NCBI GenBank assembly: GCA_964006375.1 | Contig: OZ023264.1 | Location: forward strand, 13,898,225-13,962,224 | DNA length: 64,000 nucleotides | Direction: 5' to 3' | From: Tillus elongatus | Taxonomy: Eukaryota > Arthropoda > Insecta > Coleoptera > Cleridae | In this document: one piece after another, positions 44,903 to 56,235 of the stretch | Position numbering within the stretch: position 1 is the first letter of the stretch | Layout: the number at the start of each line of letters is the position of its first letter | The notes under the pieces: generated by a model | Told to the model about the DNA's origin: nothing | Seen by the model: only the letters and a program-made list of their open reading frames with translations | Databases searched by the model: none | Translations under genes and position numbers: made by a program

Positions 44903-45643
44903 TGTTGCGTTTTCTCCGGGTTCTGGATAAGTGAGACTTTTAATTTTAACAAAACAACTTTATTTACACTCTAAATATGGATACAATAAAATTTCTAGAA
45001 TGTCTCTCTCACACAACACTTAATTTACTGTCTACAATTACTAATCTGCACACAAGTCTACACTGGTACTACAGTAGCTACTCTCTTAACACTTTACACT
45101 GCTTCTTCAAGTCACTACCACATTCTCTTACTGAACTGAACTAACTCGGGCTGGCTTGCTTTCGCTTTTATATACTCGCCGTACCTTCCCCTCCTTTCTA
45201 GAGTGTTCCATTCCAGAACCCTCTAGGACCTTCTTTTACTAGAAGGTTCTGTGAATACAGATCGGTCCCGTGTGTATACAGGGGGATGTATATACAGGTG
45301 ATCCAAATGTGGTCACCACTCCTATGTTACACAAGAGGTGTTTCTGGAACTATAAGATCTCTCTGCGTATACAGGGTGTAAGGGTTCTCTGCGTATACAG
45401 GGTGTATATACAGGGTGTTCGGAATGTGCAGACCTCAGTTATCCGTTCCGACGGGGTACAAGTTGGTAACTTCGTTATTTCTGGTCCTAGAGGGTTGAGA
45501 CTTCGCCTGAGGGGGGTCACCCCAGACACCCCCAGGGGGGTGAGGAGGCGGTGTTGCCAGATTGTGCAAAAATTCCCAGATGTTGGGGAAATTCTGGAGA
45601 TGTGGCAACACCGCACCTACGTCTATTAAAGTGCTTTGTAACA
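44903..45643 (-). repeat. 5' LTR of the gypsy element
   Basis: 741 bp, nearly identical to 39012-39753; should carry the element's promoter and polyadenylation signals (no TATA box assigned with confidence). Confidence 0.93.
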
Positions 45644-45772
45644 ATATCATACACTGTTATCATACACTAGTAGTAAAATCATAGGAAATAACGCAGATTT
45701 ATGCATAATGTAGACGGTTTTTTTTTAAGGCAGAAATGACAACTTTGTTACGTTCATATTTAATTTCCTTTT

Positions 45773-45901
45773 AGTGAATTTTCGTAGAAAAAATTCACTA
45801 ATGGGGAGATCCCGACTTTTGAATTTTGAAAAAATTTTTGCAAATGAGCGCGAATTAGGACCCCTAGAACCCATATCCGGGGTTAGTTTCAATTTTTATA
45901 T

Positions 45902-45992
<91 letters not shown>
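45773..45992 (+). repeat. Family A copy ending in (AT)n
   Basis: Well-preserved module: GTGAATTTTCGTAGAAAAAA/TTCACTAATGGGGAGATCCC, GAGCGCGAATTAGGACCCCT, CCCATATCCGGGGTTAG, TTTCAATTTTTATATG then (AT)n 45905-45992. Confidence 0.7.
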
Positions 45993-45998
<6 letters not shown>

Positions 45999-46214
45999 AT
46001 AATGTAGTCTGTTATTTTCGATGTAAAAAGTGTTTTGATTTATCACCTGCTAGTCACTTTGCATGACAAGTAATTAATTCTATGATCTAATTATGTTTTT
46101 TGTTGCATGGTCAAAGTTAAACTGCTTAAAATAAACCGTGAACACCTAATGGATGTCGCAAATCCGTTGTCATCACAGGTGTTGACGCAAAAAGATGGCT
46201 CAAATTATAATTGT

Positions 46215-46265
46215 AAAGGTCGGTACACAGCAAGTGCGTTACAGTAGCGAATTTTCATAAGCTTT
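46215..46265 (+). repeat. Family B terminal motif, isolated
   Basis: ACAGCAAGTGCGTTACAGTA then GCGAATTTTCATAAGC. No partner end is seen nearby. An (AT)n microsatellite follows at 46457-46541. Confidence 0.45.
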
Positions 46266-46453
46266 TTAATAACACACGGTAACTGTAGGAAAGTATAAGC
46301 GACCTGAATATACTGGAGTGTTAAGAAAATTGGTAGTGACAATTCCAGATTTTTTTTAACATTTACTTAAGTAGACATGACATCTATAACTAAATTGTGT
46401 CTTGCATACACAAGTGAACGCTTATCTGGACGACATATCTAATGCAAAAGAAG

Positions 46454-46542
<89 letters not shown>

Positions 46543-46585
46543 TTTATTTCTTTGCTGTACTCTTTGTGATTCTTTATTGGTTTAT

Positions 46586-46626
46586 GTAGACTGCAGTTTT
46601 GAACCGTCTCGGTTCATCATCAGCAC
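46586..46626 (-). ncRNA. Degenerate hammerhead motif
   Basis: GTG, CTGATGA, T, GAACC-GAGAC-GGTTC, then AAAA instead of GAAA, palindromic stem III ACTGCAGT, cleavage C at 46589, TAC pairing with GTG. Everything but the G12 of GAAA is kept. Predicted inactive or weak. Confidence 0.55.
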
Positions 46627-48535
<1,909 letters not shown>

Positions 48536-48566
48536 GTTTGTTTTTCTATATACTTTTCTATATAGA

Positions 48567-48946
48567 AAAAACAAACTTTTGCTAACTGAATCAGTTAAAT
48601 TAATAGAACATTTCAAAGACACTATTGATAAAGCAAATAGGTCTGTTGCAAAACAAATTACAAAAAAATTATCAGAAACACTCACAAAAACTTAGGGTTT
48701 TACCAAGTTAACGCAGATTGCAAGAGCTCTGGATAGAGATTTTTCAGACGATTTAAACAATGTAGACCCTACGATATTGTCAAGCTTAAAATATGCTCCA
48801 ATTACCCCAGTCGACGTAGAACGGAGTTTTTCTTCGTATAAAAACTTACTAACTGAGAGAAGACAATCTTTCAAAATAGATAATATAGAGCGCCACTTAA
48901 TAATATTTGTTGATAGTAATAATTGCAATAATAATATTAATGAATA
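48567..48946 (+). pseudogene. hAT/CGGBP1-like C-terminal fragment
   Basis: One frame, with an in-frame TAG near 48693: NKLLLTESVKLIEHFKDTID, KQITKKLSETLTKT, stop, then ARALDRDFSDDLNNVDPTIL, LKYAPITPVDVERSFSSYKN and LLTERRQSFKIDNIERHLII, ending at TAA ~48946. PxTxxxVERSFSxYKxLLTxRR is the C-terminal signature of hAT-derived CGGBP1-like proteins common in insects. N-terminal BED finger and catalytic part are absent. Confidence 0.75.
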
Positions 48947-49015
48947 ATATAATTAGGGTCCTATGTGGTATTAATTGTAAATAAAATTATTAGCTTAGAT
49001 CATTAAATAGTATAT

Positions 49016-49140
49016 TACGTACCATAAACTGTAAGTGACACTTTTCATGCAGAGAATGCAGTTTGGAAAATCGAGGCCCGTAGGGCCGAGGTTTTCTAAG
49101 CATTCGAGGCATGAAGAGTCACTTACAGTTTACGGTTTAG
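49016..49140. repeat. Foldback sequence upstream of the recombinase gene
   Basis: Outer arms CATAAACTGTAAGTGAC and GTCACTTACAGTTTACGG pair over about 17 bp; inside are GCATG...CATGC-like arms and a GC-rich inner hairpin GAGGCCCGTAGGGCCGAGG. It lies between the hAT fragment and the tyrosine-recombinase gene. MITE-like or part of the recombinase element. Confidence 0.7.
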
Positions 49141-49445
49141 TAATAATTTTTTGCAATACCTGCTTTAATGGTTTTTTTTTGAATTTGCATTCTTTTTTAA
49201 TAATTACTGCGTGAAAAGATGTCAGACTGACAGCACTGACAGTCGAATTAATTAGATGGATTCTAACATACTACTTAACAACAAGTAGCTTGTGACTTGG
49301 TTGTTGTGTTGGGTTACTAAGGACGCTACGAGTAAACAAACAAAACTAAACGCTGGCTGCAGTTCAGCACAGGTCCAGGTTAAACATTAATTTGTATTTT
49401 AATTGTGATTTTTGAATTAAAATTAGTGTTGAAGTGACTTTGAAT

Positions 49446-50555
49446 ATGGAAGAATCTGACATCGAAGAAGCGGCAGGTATTGCTTGTTTGTCACTTTTAC
49501 CAGAAAAGTCTAAGCAAAGGTATGAAAGTTGCTATGAGGGTTTCAAAAAGTGGTGCCACACTAAAAAGGTTGTAATACATACCAGTGAGACAGTTTTACT
49601 AGCATATTTCTTGGAAAAATCAGGTAAATATTCTGCTCCATCAAGCTTATGGTCCGAATACTCTATGTTACGATCGACAATCTCTTTGAATGACAATGTT
49701 GATATTTCCAAATATGCAAAGTTAAAGGCATTTTTAAAGAAGAAAAATATTGGATATGTTTCAAAGAAAAGTGAAGTGTTTACGATCGAGGAAATTCAGA
49801 CCTTTTTAAGTGAAGCACATGACCAAATATACCTGATGAAGAAGGTGGTTGTAGTTATGGGAATTGCAGGTGCCTGCCGTAAAGATGAATTATGTAAGCT
49901 AATAATCAATAATGTTATTGATAAAGGAGATATTATTTTGGTCAGAATACTTGACGCTAAGAATCATCAATCCAGAAGTTTTACCATTGTCGACAATGAG
50001 AATGAGAAGTTTCACTTTGTGGCATTAGTGAGGAAGTATATGAACCTGCGACCAAAAAATTCAATACAGAGATTCTTCTTGAGGTATCAAAATGGGAAAT
50101 GCTCTAACCAACCAGTTGGAAGAAATATTTTTGCCAAAATTCCTTATGAAGTTGCGAAATTTCTACATTTGGAGAATGCGGAAAAATATACTGGGCATTC
50201 CTTTCGCCGAACTTCCGCTACTTTTTTGGCTAATAGCGGAGTTGACATTTTAGCACTGAAGAGGCATGGCGGGTGGAAATCCTCGGCAGTAGCTGAAAGC
50301 TATGTGGCGGATTCCTTGAATAATAAAGTACAAGTCGCTAAGAAGATATTTCATATTAGCAACCAAGAAGCCAGCTCCTCTCGCCAAATCCCTATTATTG
50401 AGGTCGGTGATTCTTCGAATACTCCGCAAGATAGTCTTGATAATTTAACATTGCTAGAAACTGAAGATAATAATATAAAGAGCATGGCGTCAATCCTTAC
50501 TGTTAATCATATGACTAATTGTACTTTCAATATTTCGATGAATTATAATAATTAA
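49446..50555 (+). CDS. Crypton-type tyrosine recombinase, intact
   Basis: 369 residues from ATG 49446 (MEESDIEEAAGIACLSLLPE); an in-frame GTG 12 bp upstream is not a likely start. The N-terminal half is a SAM-like DNA-binding fold (KQRYESCYEGFKKWCHTKKV, SSLWSEYSMLRSTISLNDNV). Catalytic half: GIAGACRKDELCKL (Arg I, ~residue 145), YTGHSFRRTSATFLANSGVD (H-x-x-R, ~255), LKRHGGWKSS (H, ~280) and AVAESYVADS (Tyr nucleophile, ~290). All residues of the R-HxxR-H-Y set are present. The tail ends NHMTNCTFNISMNYNN. No stop or frameshift: an active element gene or a host-retained one. A broken relative lies just downstream. Confidence 0.9.
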   Translation: MEESDIEEAAGIACLSLLPEKSKQRYESCYEGFKKWCHTKKVVIHTSETVLLAYFLEKSGKYSAPSSLWSEYSMLRSTISLNDNVDISKYAKLKAFLKKKNIGYVSKKSEVFTIEEIQTFLSEAHDQIYLMKKVVVVMGIAGACRKDELCKLIINNVIDKGDIILVRILDAKNHQSRSFTIVDNENEKFHFVALVRKYMNLRPKNSIQRFFLRYQNGKCSNQPVGRNIFAKIPYEVAKFLHLENAEKYTGHSFRRTSATFLANSGVDILALKRHGGWKSSAVAESYVADSLNNKVQVAKKIFHISNQEASSSRQIPIIEVGDSSNTPQDSLDNLTLLETEDNNIKSMASILTVNHMTNCTFNISMNYNN

Positions 50556-50613
50556 TAAATCTTCTCAAACAATTTGTTCATTATTCAGATTTGCTATTTA
50601 TAGGTTTGCAGTA

Positions 50614-50655
50614 CTTACCGTACCTAGGTAAGGTAAGTCTTACCGTACCTAGGTA
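50614..50655. repeat. CTTACCGTACCTAGGTA direct repeat and palindrome
   Basis: Two copies of CTTACCGTACCTAGGTA (50614-50630, 50639-50655); the first with its flank makes a near-perfect 24-bp palindrome centred on CCTAGG. It lies 60 bp past the recombinase stop codon. Confidence 0.75.
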
Positions 50656-50865
50656 TGAAAAATGTCCTGTTCTCATGGAAACTGACAAATGCTTTAAAAG
50701 TTCAACTTACATTGTCAAAAAACTGTCATTAAAAGTGAACTTACTTAACAGGTATTGCAAAAAACTTATTTTATTGGTATACTATGATTATTTATCTACG
50801 ACTAATATATAATGTATCATACTTGTGATTTTTGCAGTATAATATCATATATTATTCCCTAAGGG

Positions 50866-50925
50866 AATAATGTCGAGGGATTAATAGTCATTATTCCCTC
50901 TTGCCCTCCAATTACAAAATTACTC
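50866..50925. repeat. TTATTCCCTAAGGGAATAA palindrome
   Basis: A perfect palindrome near 50852-50871, followed by ATTATTCCCTCTTGCCCTCC, a partial direct repeat. It lies about 140 bp before the second recombinase start, between the two recombinase genes. Confidence 0.6.
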
Positions 50926-51009
50926 AAATTAAATAATACTAGGGAAACAAAGTAGACAAACTCAAAACTGTCAGTGTCAAACGCATAGTATTTGTGTATT
51001 TGTATTGAG

Positions 51010-54000
51010 ATGGATGATAATGAAGAGTCTTTTACTTGTACACCTCCAAAAATTGTGGAATTAGCTGCAGCAACAACATCTACCTTGATACCGGAAACAT
51101 CAAAATCCATTTATAATAAAACGTAAGCAACCTTCAACGAATGGCGTCTTCGAAATAACGCAAATTCATTTTCTGAACAAGTTCTGCTATCCTATTTCGC
51201 TGAATTAAGTGCAAAATACAAACCATCCTCATTATGGCCATTCTATTCAATAATTAAATCTATGTTAAGAATAAACCATGACGTTGATCTGGAAAATTAT
51301 GGCAAACTACGATCGTTTTAAAAAAGAAATCCTGAAGGATTTTAAGCAAAGAAGTCTTCCACTCTAACCCCGGAACAAATTACGAAATTTATTGATTTTT
51401 TATTCTTTATTTCAACAACACACCATGAGCGCTTACAGCCTAAAAACTATCGTACCGTGGGTGTCGACAAGGAGAAAAGAGGCAACTTGTTAATTCTGGA
51501 CTTGAAGCTTTGGAGGTTCGGGGGAGAAGGAAAAACATGTACCGGCAAGGAATTCCACAACTTGGAAGTCCTCGGGACAAAAGAGCGGGCATAATAAGAT
51601 GTTCTTTGTCTGGTGACCTGGACAGTAAAAGGGTGCATTTGCTCTGTTCCCCTGGTAGATCTGTTGGGGGCAGCAGGTGGAGGAACTATGGAAAAAAGCT
51701 CCTCTGAGCAGTGCCCGTGCAGATATCTATAAAAGAGAGAGAGGTCACCAACAGCACGTCGGTGGGCAAGGGATGGCAGCCTTTGGGTGAGGGTAGGGTC
51801 ACCGATGAGACGCATAGCTCTCTTCTGAATGGAGTCCAGGATAACGAGTGTAGAAGCGGCAGCAGCACCCCAGATGTGGGAGCAGTATTCGAGGTTTGGT
51901 CTTATTTGTGAAGTATATAAGGTATAGAAATTAGTTGCTGAAAAGTATTTGCGAGCCCGGAAGAGGAAACCCCATTTCTTAGCAGCCGCTTCTGCAATTG
52001 ATGTGACATGTTGATGCCAATTCAGATTTCGATCCACAGAAATGCCAACAAGTGAAAAGGACTCATTATTTTGAATAACTTGGTTGTTAATTGTGATGGG
52101 TCTAGGGCTGGTGTATCTCTTATGAGAAAGAAATCAAGACTGTGATTTGGTGGGGTTGAATTGTACAAAATGTCTACTTTCCCAGTCTAATATTTTTTGG
52201 AGATCCACGGAGACAGAACCCTCCATGCGTCTGCGATCCTCATCTAATTGGGCTAAAGAGACAGGCTTAGAATATTGTATATTTGAGTGGAGGGTGCTGT
52301 CGTCAGCGTAACTGTGAACTGGGTTGGATGTGCTAGAGAGGAGGTCATTGATGTGGAGAAGAAACAAAGTAGGGGTCAAAGCTGAACCTTGAGGAACTCC
52401 TGCATTAATTGGATACAGTTTAGAGGAATGGCCATCCACGACAACAGAAATTCTCCGGTTGGAGAGGAAATTTGCTGTCCAGGTACAGAGTTTTGGTGGT
52501 AGGCCATAGGCCGGAAGTTTATTAAGCAGCGCTGCGTGCCAGACCTGGTCGAATGCTTTGGAAATGTCTAGATATACAATCTGGGATTCACCGTGTAGTT
52601 CCATAGACTTGTTCCCAGAATGGGTGACAAAGGAAAGGAGGTCGGCAGTTGATCTGTGCTGACGGAATCCATACTGCCTGTCGTAGATTAGATTGTGTTT
52701 TTCAAGAAATTTTAGTAATTCGGTGTTTATATACTTTTCCATCACTTTAGAGACGACTGAAAGGAGGGAAATAGGCCTGTAGTTACTAGGAAGCGCTTTG
52801 GATGCTTTCTTGGGGACGGGTTGTACTCGAGCAGTTTTTCAGTTACCAGGGAATATGCCTCTATTGTAAGATGTCTGAAACAGACAAGTCAGGATAGGAG
52901 CAAGTTTTGGTGCGCATTTTTTGAGAACAATTGCTGGGATCTCGTCAAGGCCAGAGGCTTTTCTGCTATTAAGAGAAGAGAGCATCTTTCGTACCTTTTT
53001 AGTTTTGAAAATGATATCCGTCATTTTATGCGCGACATTGGGGACTGTTGGTGGTTGAACATTTGGAGGTGGGTTGAGAGTAGAATTTCCAGCGAACAGC
53101 GAGGCAAAAAGTTCAGCCTTGCCCAGGGCGGTAGAAACAATTTCATCCCCTTAAACAAGAGGTGGGAACATGCTCTTGCAGAAATTATTCCCAATGGATT
53201 TAGCAAGAGTCCAGAAGGGTTTGATGCCGTTGGAGCTTGAGAGGACTTTGTTTTTGATGTGGTTATTAAACGAGTTTTTTGCCTCAGAAAGAATGCGGAC
53301 ATACCGGTTTCTTGCATCGTTAAATGCTTGACGGTTTTCTTGACTGGGATTGTGTAGAAGCGTTTTGTGAGCTTTAACCTTTTCAAATCTGGCCTTGTCA
53401 CAGGATTTGGAGAACCAGGGCTTTTGAGTGGCTGGAGAGGTTTTCTGTGTACGTGGAATAAATAATTCCATGCCAGCTTGGATAATTTCGGTGACGTTTT
53501 GTGAGATATCAGAGGGGTCAGGATGAGAGAAGCAGACAGACGCCCATGGAAATGAGGAAAAGTAATCTCGCATTTCGTCACAGTTCGCGGAGTTGTAGTG
53601 CCTAACGATACGTGGGTGCGATGACTGTGTGACCTCGGGTTGCATTGCGCAGGAAGCAGTGGCCATGCCGTGGTCTGAGCGACCAAGGGGGGCGGTGACT
53701 GATATCTTATGGCAGTCAGGATTTGTAGTAAGAAGGAGATCCAAGGGATTTGAGCTGTGTGTTGGGATGCGAGGAAAGTAAGTAGGTTGCTGAACCAAAT
53801 TGGCTAAAGAATTGCTGACTGCAAAGGCCTCCGATGCTCTTCCTTGTGGATCGGTTTTTGAGGATCCTAGCCATTCCTTATTATGGACATTGAAGTCACC
53901 AAGAATAGTGACCTCGGAGGAAGGATATTCAGAAATCAGATGGTCGGTTTTTTCAGAAAGGTAGTCAAAGAGCTGGATAAAGTTGTTGTCAGAAGGTGAC

Positions 54001-54794
54001 CGGTAAATGCAACAGATGAATTTAGTTGTAGCCCTGAGAGAGAGTTTTATCCATAGTGATGAAGCTCTTGATGAAATGTTTCTTTTACATAAGGTGAATA
54101 TACATATTGATCTTATCCATTCAAAGACTCATTTCTTGTTTGCTTCGGGTTATACTAATTATTGGAATTATGGGCGCATGCCGCTCAAACGAGCTTTATC
54201 AAATGAATATTGAAGACGTGAAGGATATCCAAACACACTTATTAATAACAATACACAAGACTAAAACCAAAATAGTACGAACATTCATCATAAACATTAC
54301 TTTTTACAATATCGTAAAGAAACACATCAATCTCCTTCCGTCAATCAATAAAAATCAATTCATTCTTTCTAAATTATCAAAAATCCAAATGTAAAATACA
54401 ATGTATAGGAAAAAACAAATTTGCAGACATTGGTAGACAAATTGCCAAATATATAAATTTGCCAAATCCTCCAAATTATACCGGCCATTGTAATCGCAGA
54501 TCATCTGCCATTCTGCACATTCATGGAGGACGCGATATAACTGGATTAAAGCATCATGGGGGCTGGAAATCTTCACAGGTAGCTGAAGGTTACATTAATT
54601 GGTCTATGAGAAACAAGACAGCAACAGCAGATAATATTGCTAAACAGATAAATAGTAATGAAGCATCTTCTTCCTTTACAGCAGCCGAAATTCCAAATAT
54701 TTGTTTTGAAAAGTCTTCCAAAGTTATTGATAGTTCACGACCAATTCAGTTTATTAATTGTACTATTACTAATTGTAATATTATTAACAAATAA
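51010..54794 (+). pseudogene. Crypton-type tyrosine recombinase 2, split by a retrotransposon
   Basis: ATG at 51010: MDDNEESFTCTPPKIVELAA, then a stop, ATFNEWRLRNNANSFSEQVL, KYKPSSLWPFYSIIKSMLRI. It breaks off at TPEQITKFI near 51392 where a Jockey-like element lies; it resumes near 54049 with HSDEALDEMFLLHKV, IMGACRSNELYQMNIEDVKD (Arg I), TGHCNRRSSAILHIHGGRDI (degraded H-x-x-R), LKHHGGWKSSQVAEGYINWS (H and Tyr), and the tail INCTITNCNIINK. Several stops and frameshifts: inactive. Same family as 49446-50555 but clearly diverged. Confidence 0.85.
51393..54048 (-). mobile_element. Jockey-like non-LTR element inside recombinase 2
   Basis: Minus strand, 5'-truncated in the endonuclease. From 5': SVTAPLGRSDHGMATASCAM (endonuclease SDH), then AGMELFIPRTQKTSPATQKP, the RT from RKASGLDEIPAIVLKKCAPK to YADDSTLHSNIQYSKPVSLA, and NLEYCSHIWGAAAASTLVIL, then the A-rich 3' end at 51393. 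Frame breaks near 53170, 52840 and 52134. Between 52745 and 52134 RT motifs AYLDISKAFDQ-type, GVPQGSALTPTLFLLHINDL and YADD are intact. Confidence 0.9.
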
Positions 54795-54849
54795 AGTTGT
54801 TCATTAAAAGTTTCAATTTAATGAATTAGTCGTAGATAAAGTAGAGTAT

Positions 54850-54955
54850 ACTACTTGCAATAATGGCTATTATTACCTCGGAATGTTACTCCCTCGCCGC
54901 TTTCGCGGCTCGGTTCGTAAATATTCCTTGTTAATAATAGCTATCATTATTGACT
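54850..54955. repeat. Foldback sequence downstream of recombinase 2
   Basis: Arms AATAATGGCTATTATT and AATAATAGCTATCATTATT enclose GGAATGTTA/TAAATATTCC and an inner GC hairpin GCCGCTTTCGCGGC. It resembles in design, not sequence, the foldback at 49016-49140. Confidence 0.65.
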
Positions 54956-56235
54956 CGTGGTATAATTTACTATTATGCATTGCATATATCGATATTTTTG
55001 TGCATATTTTGTTCAAGTTGGTGCATATGTTTTTCAAATTTCCCGCATATATATGCGCATATTTCACCTAAAAAGTTTGCATATAAATCCGAGCCCTGGG
55101 TCTGATACATAATTGCAATGTATCTTTGATAATTTTTTTATAGGCGATCCAGAAATGATAGCCTCATCATCCATGGTCAAAACTAACATAGCAATAACAC
55201 CACAAATTATTTCTGCATTTAATAATTAACACGATACTTCTTGTGTTGGGTAACTGATTAGACTTAATATTCAATTATAAGTTATAAAGTTAGTTTAAAC
55301 TTAAAATAGAAACCCTGCGCCTGATCACATCTGGGGTTGTACAAAACAGATCACTTAGGCCCTCGGGTAAATTGTGGCTGTGATTGAATTTAAGCAGAGA
55401 GTAAAGCAAATAAAATTATAAATCGAGTAAATTACAACAATTATTAACCGATTAATCAAATGATGTAGTAATCCGATAACCGCAATTAAGTCATCAATCA
55501 ATCACTGAAGTAATAGATGAAACAGTCGGCCAAATGATAGATGAATCTATTAACTAGCTAATCGACTATGGATAAAAACTTAAAATTTAACACCAGCGGG
55601 TGTTTTCTTTAACCTGTCAGATATTTCAAAAGGAATACTTCTTATAGGACGCTTGTTTTTAATTTAAGTTTAGCAAGGTTTAACAGATCATCAATATAAC
55701 ACTTGAGCAACGCGTCCAAATTACATACAGGCTGGTTCAACGATTCGTTCAAGTTCAATATCTCCTTTATCATTCAATAATTTTAAAAAATGTTGGAACA
55801 ACAGTTGCAGGTAGTTAACTACAAACTGAAATTATTTTTGCCTATAGAGGGTGTTGCATAAGTTAGATACAACCTAAACTTCACTTTTTTAAATGGTACA
55901 CCTGTATATTGTTCCATTTTTAAATTCCTCTTGTTTTGCCGATTCATCTAGTGTATTGTTGTTGGGGTCTATACAGAGTCGTTCAAAAGTTAGGTCCATT
56001 TTTCTAAAAGATCAGAGGCACATTTGACGGTCTGTATCTTCATTAATATGTCAGCATTCAACACTACCATGCCAAAAATCTGAAAAAGTGTTCCTTTCAA
56101 CTTCAATCAATACAGAAAGAATTCCTCGAAAACAGTATACAGAGTGAGTAAAAACACTGGAGTCAAGTTTTCTCGAAACATTCAAATGGAACACCTATAT
56201 ATTATAATCAATTTCGATACACCATCAAATCATCT
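54956..56235. other. No recognisable feature
   Basis: AT-rich sequence with many short ATTAAT-type runs. No protein family, RNA motif or window repeat was noticed. Confidence 0.4.

Larger units (their letters stand above)
39012..45643 (-). mobile_element. Ty3/gypsy LTR retrotransposon, near-complete and young
   Basis: 6.6-kb element read on the minus strand: 5' LTR 44903-45643, primer site, gag, pol, polypurine tract, 3' LTR 39012-39753. Flanked by ATAT at 39008-39011 and 45644-45647. The LTRs differ visibly at two places only (one substitution, one G indel), so insertion was recent. Pol is open; gag has a single in-frame TAG. No env-like gene and no room for one. Confidence 0.95.

Noticed and set aside
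39012..45643. An env-bearing errantivirus
   Set aside because: Pol stop abuts the polypurine tract and 3' LTR, so there is no third ORF.
49434..49445. Start of recombinase 1 at 49434
   Set aside because: The codon there is GTG; the first ATG, 49446, is the likelier eukaryotic start.
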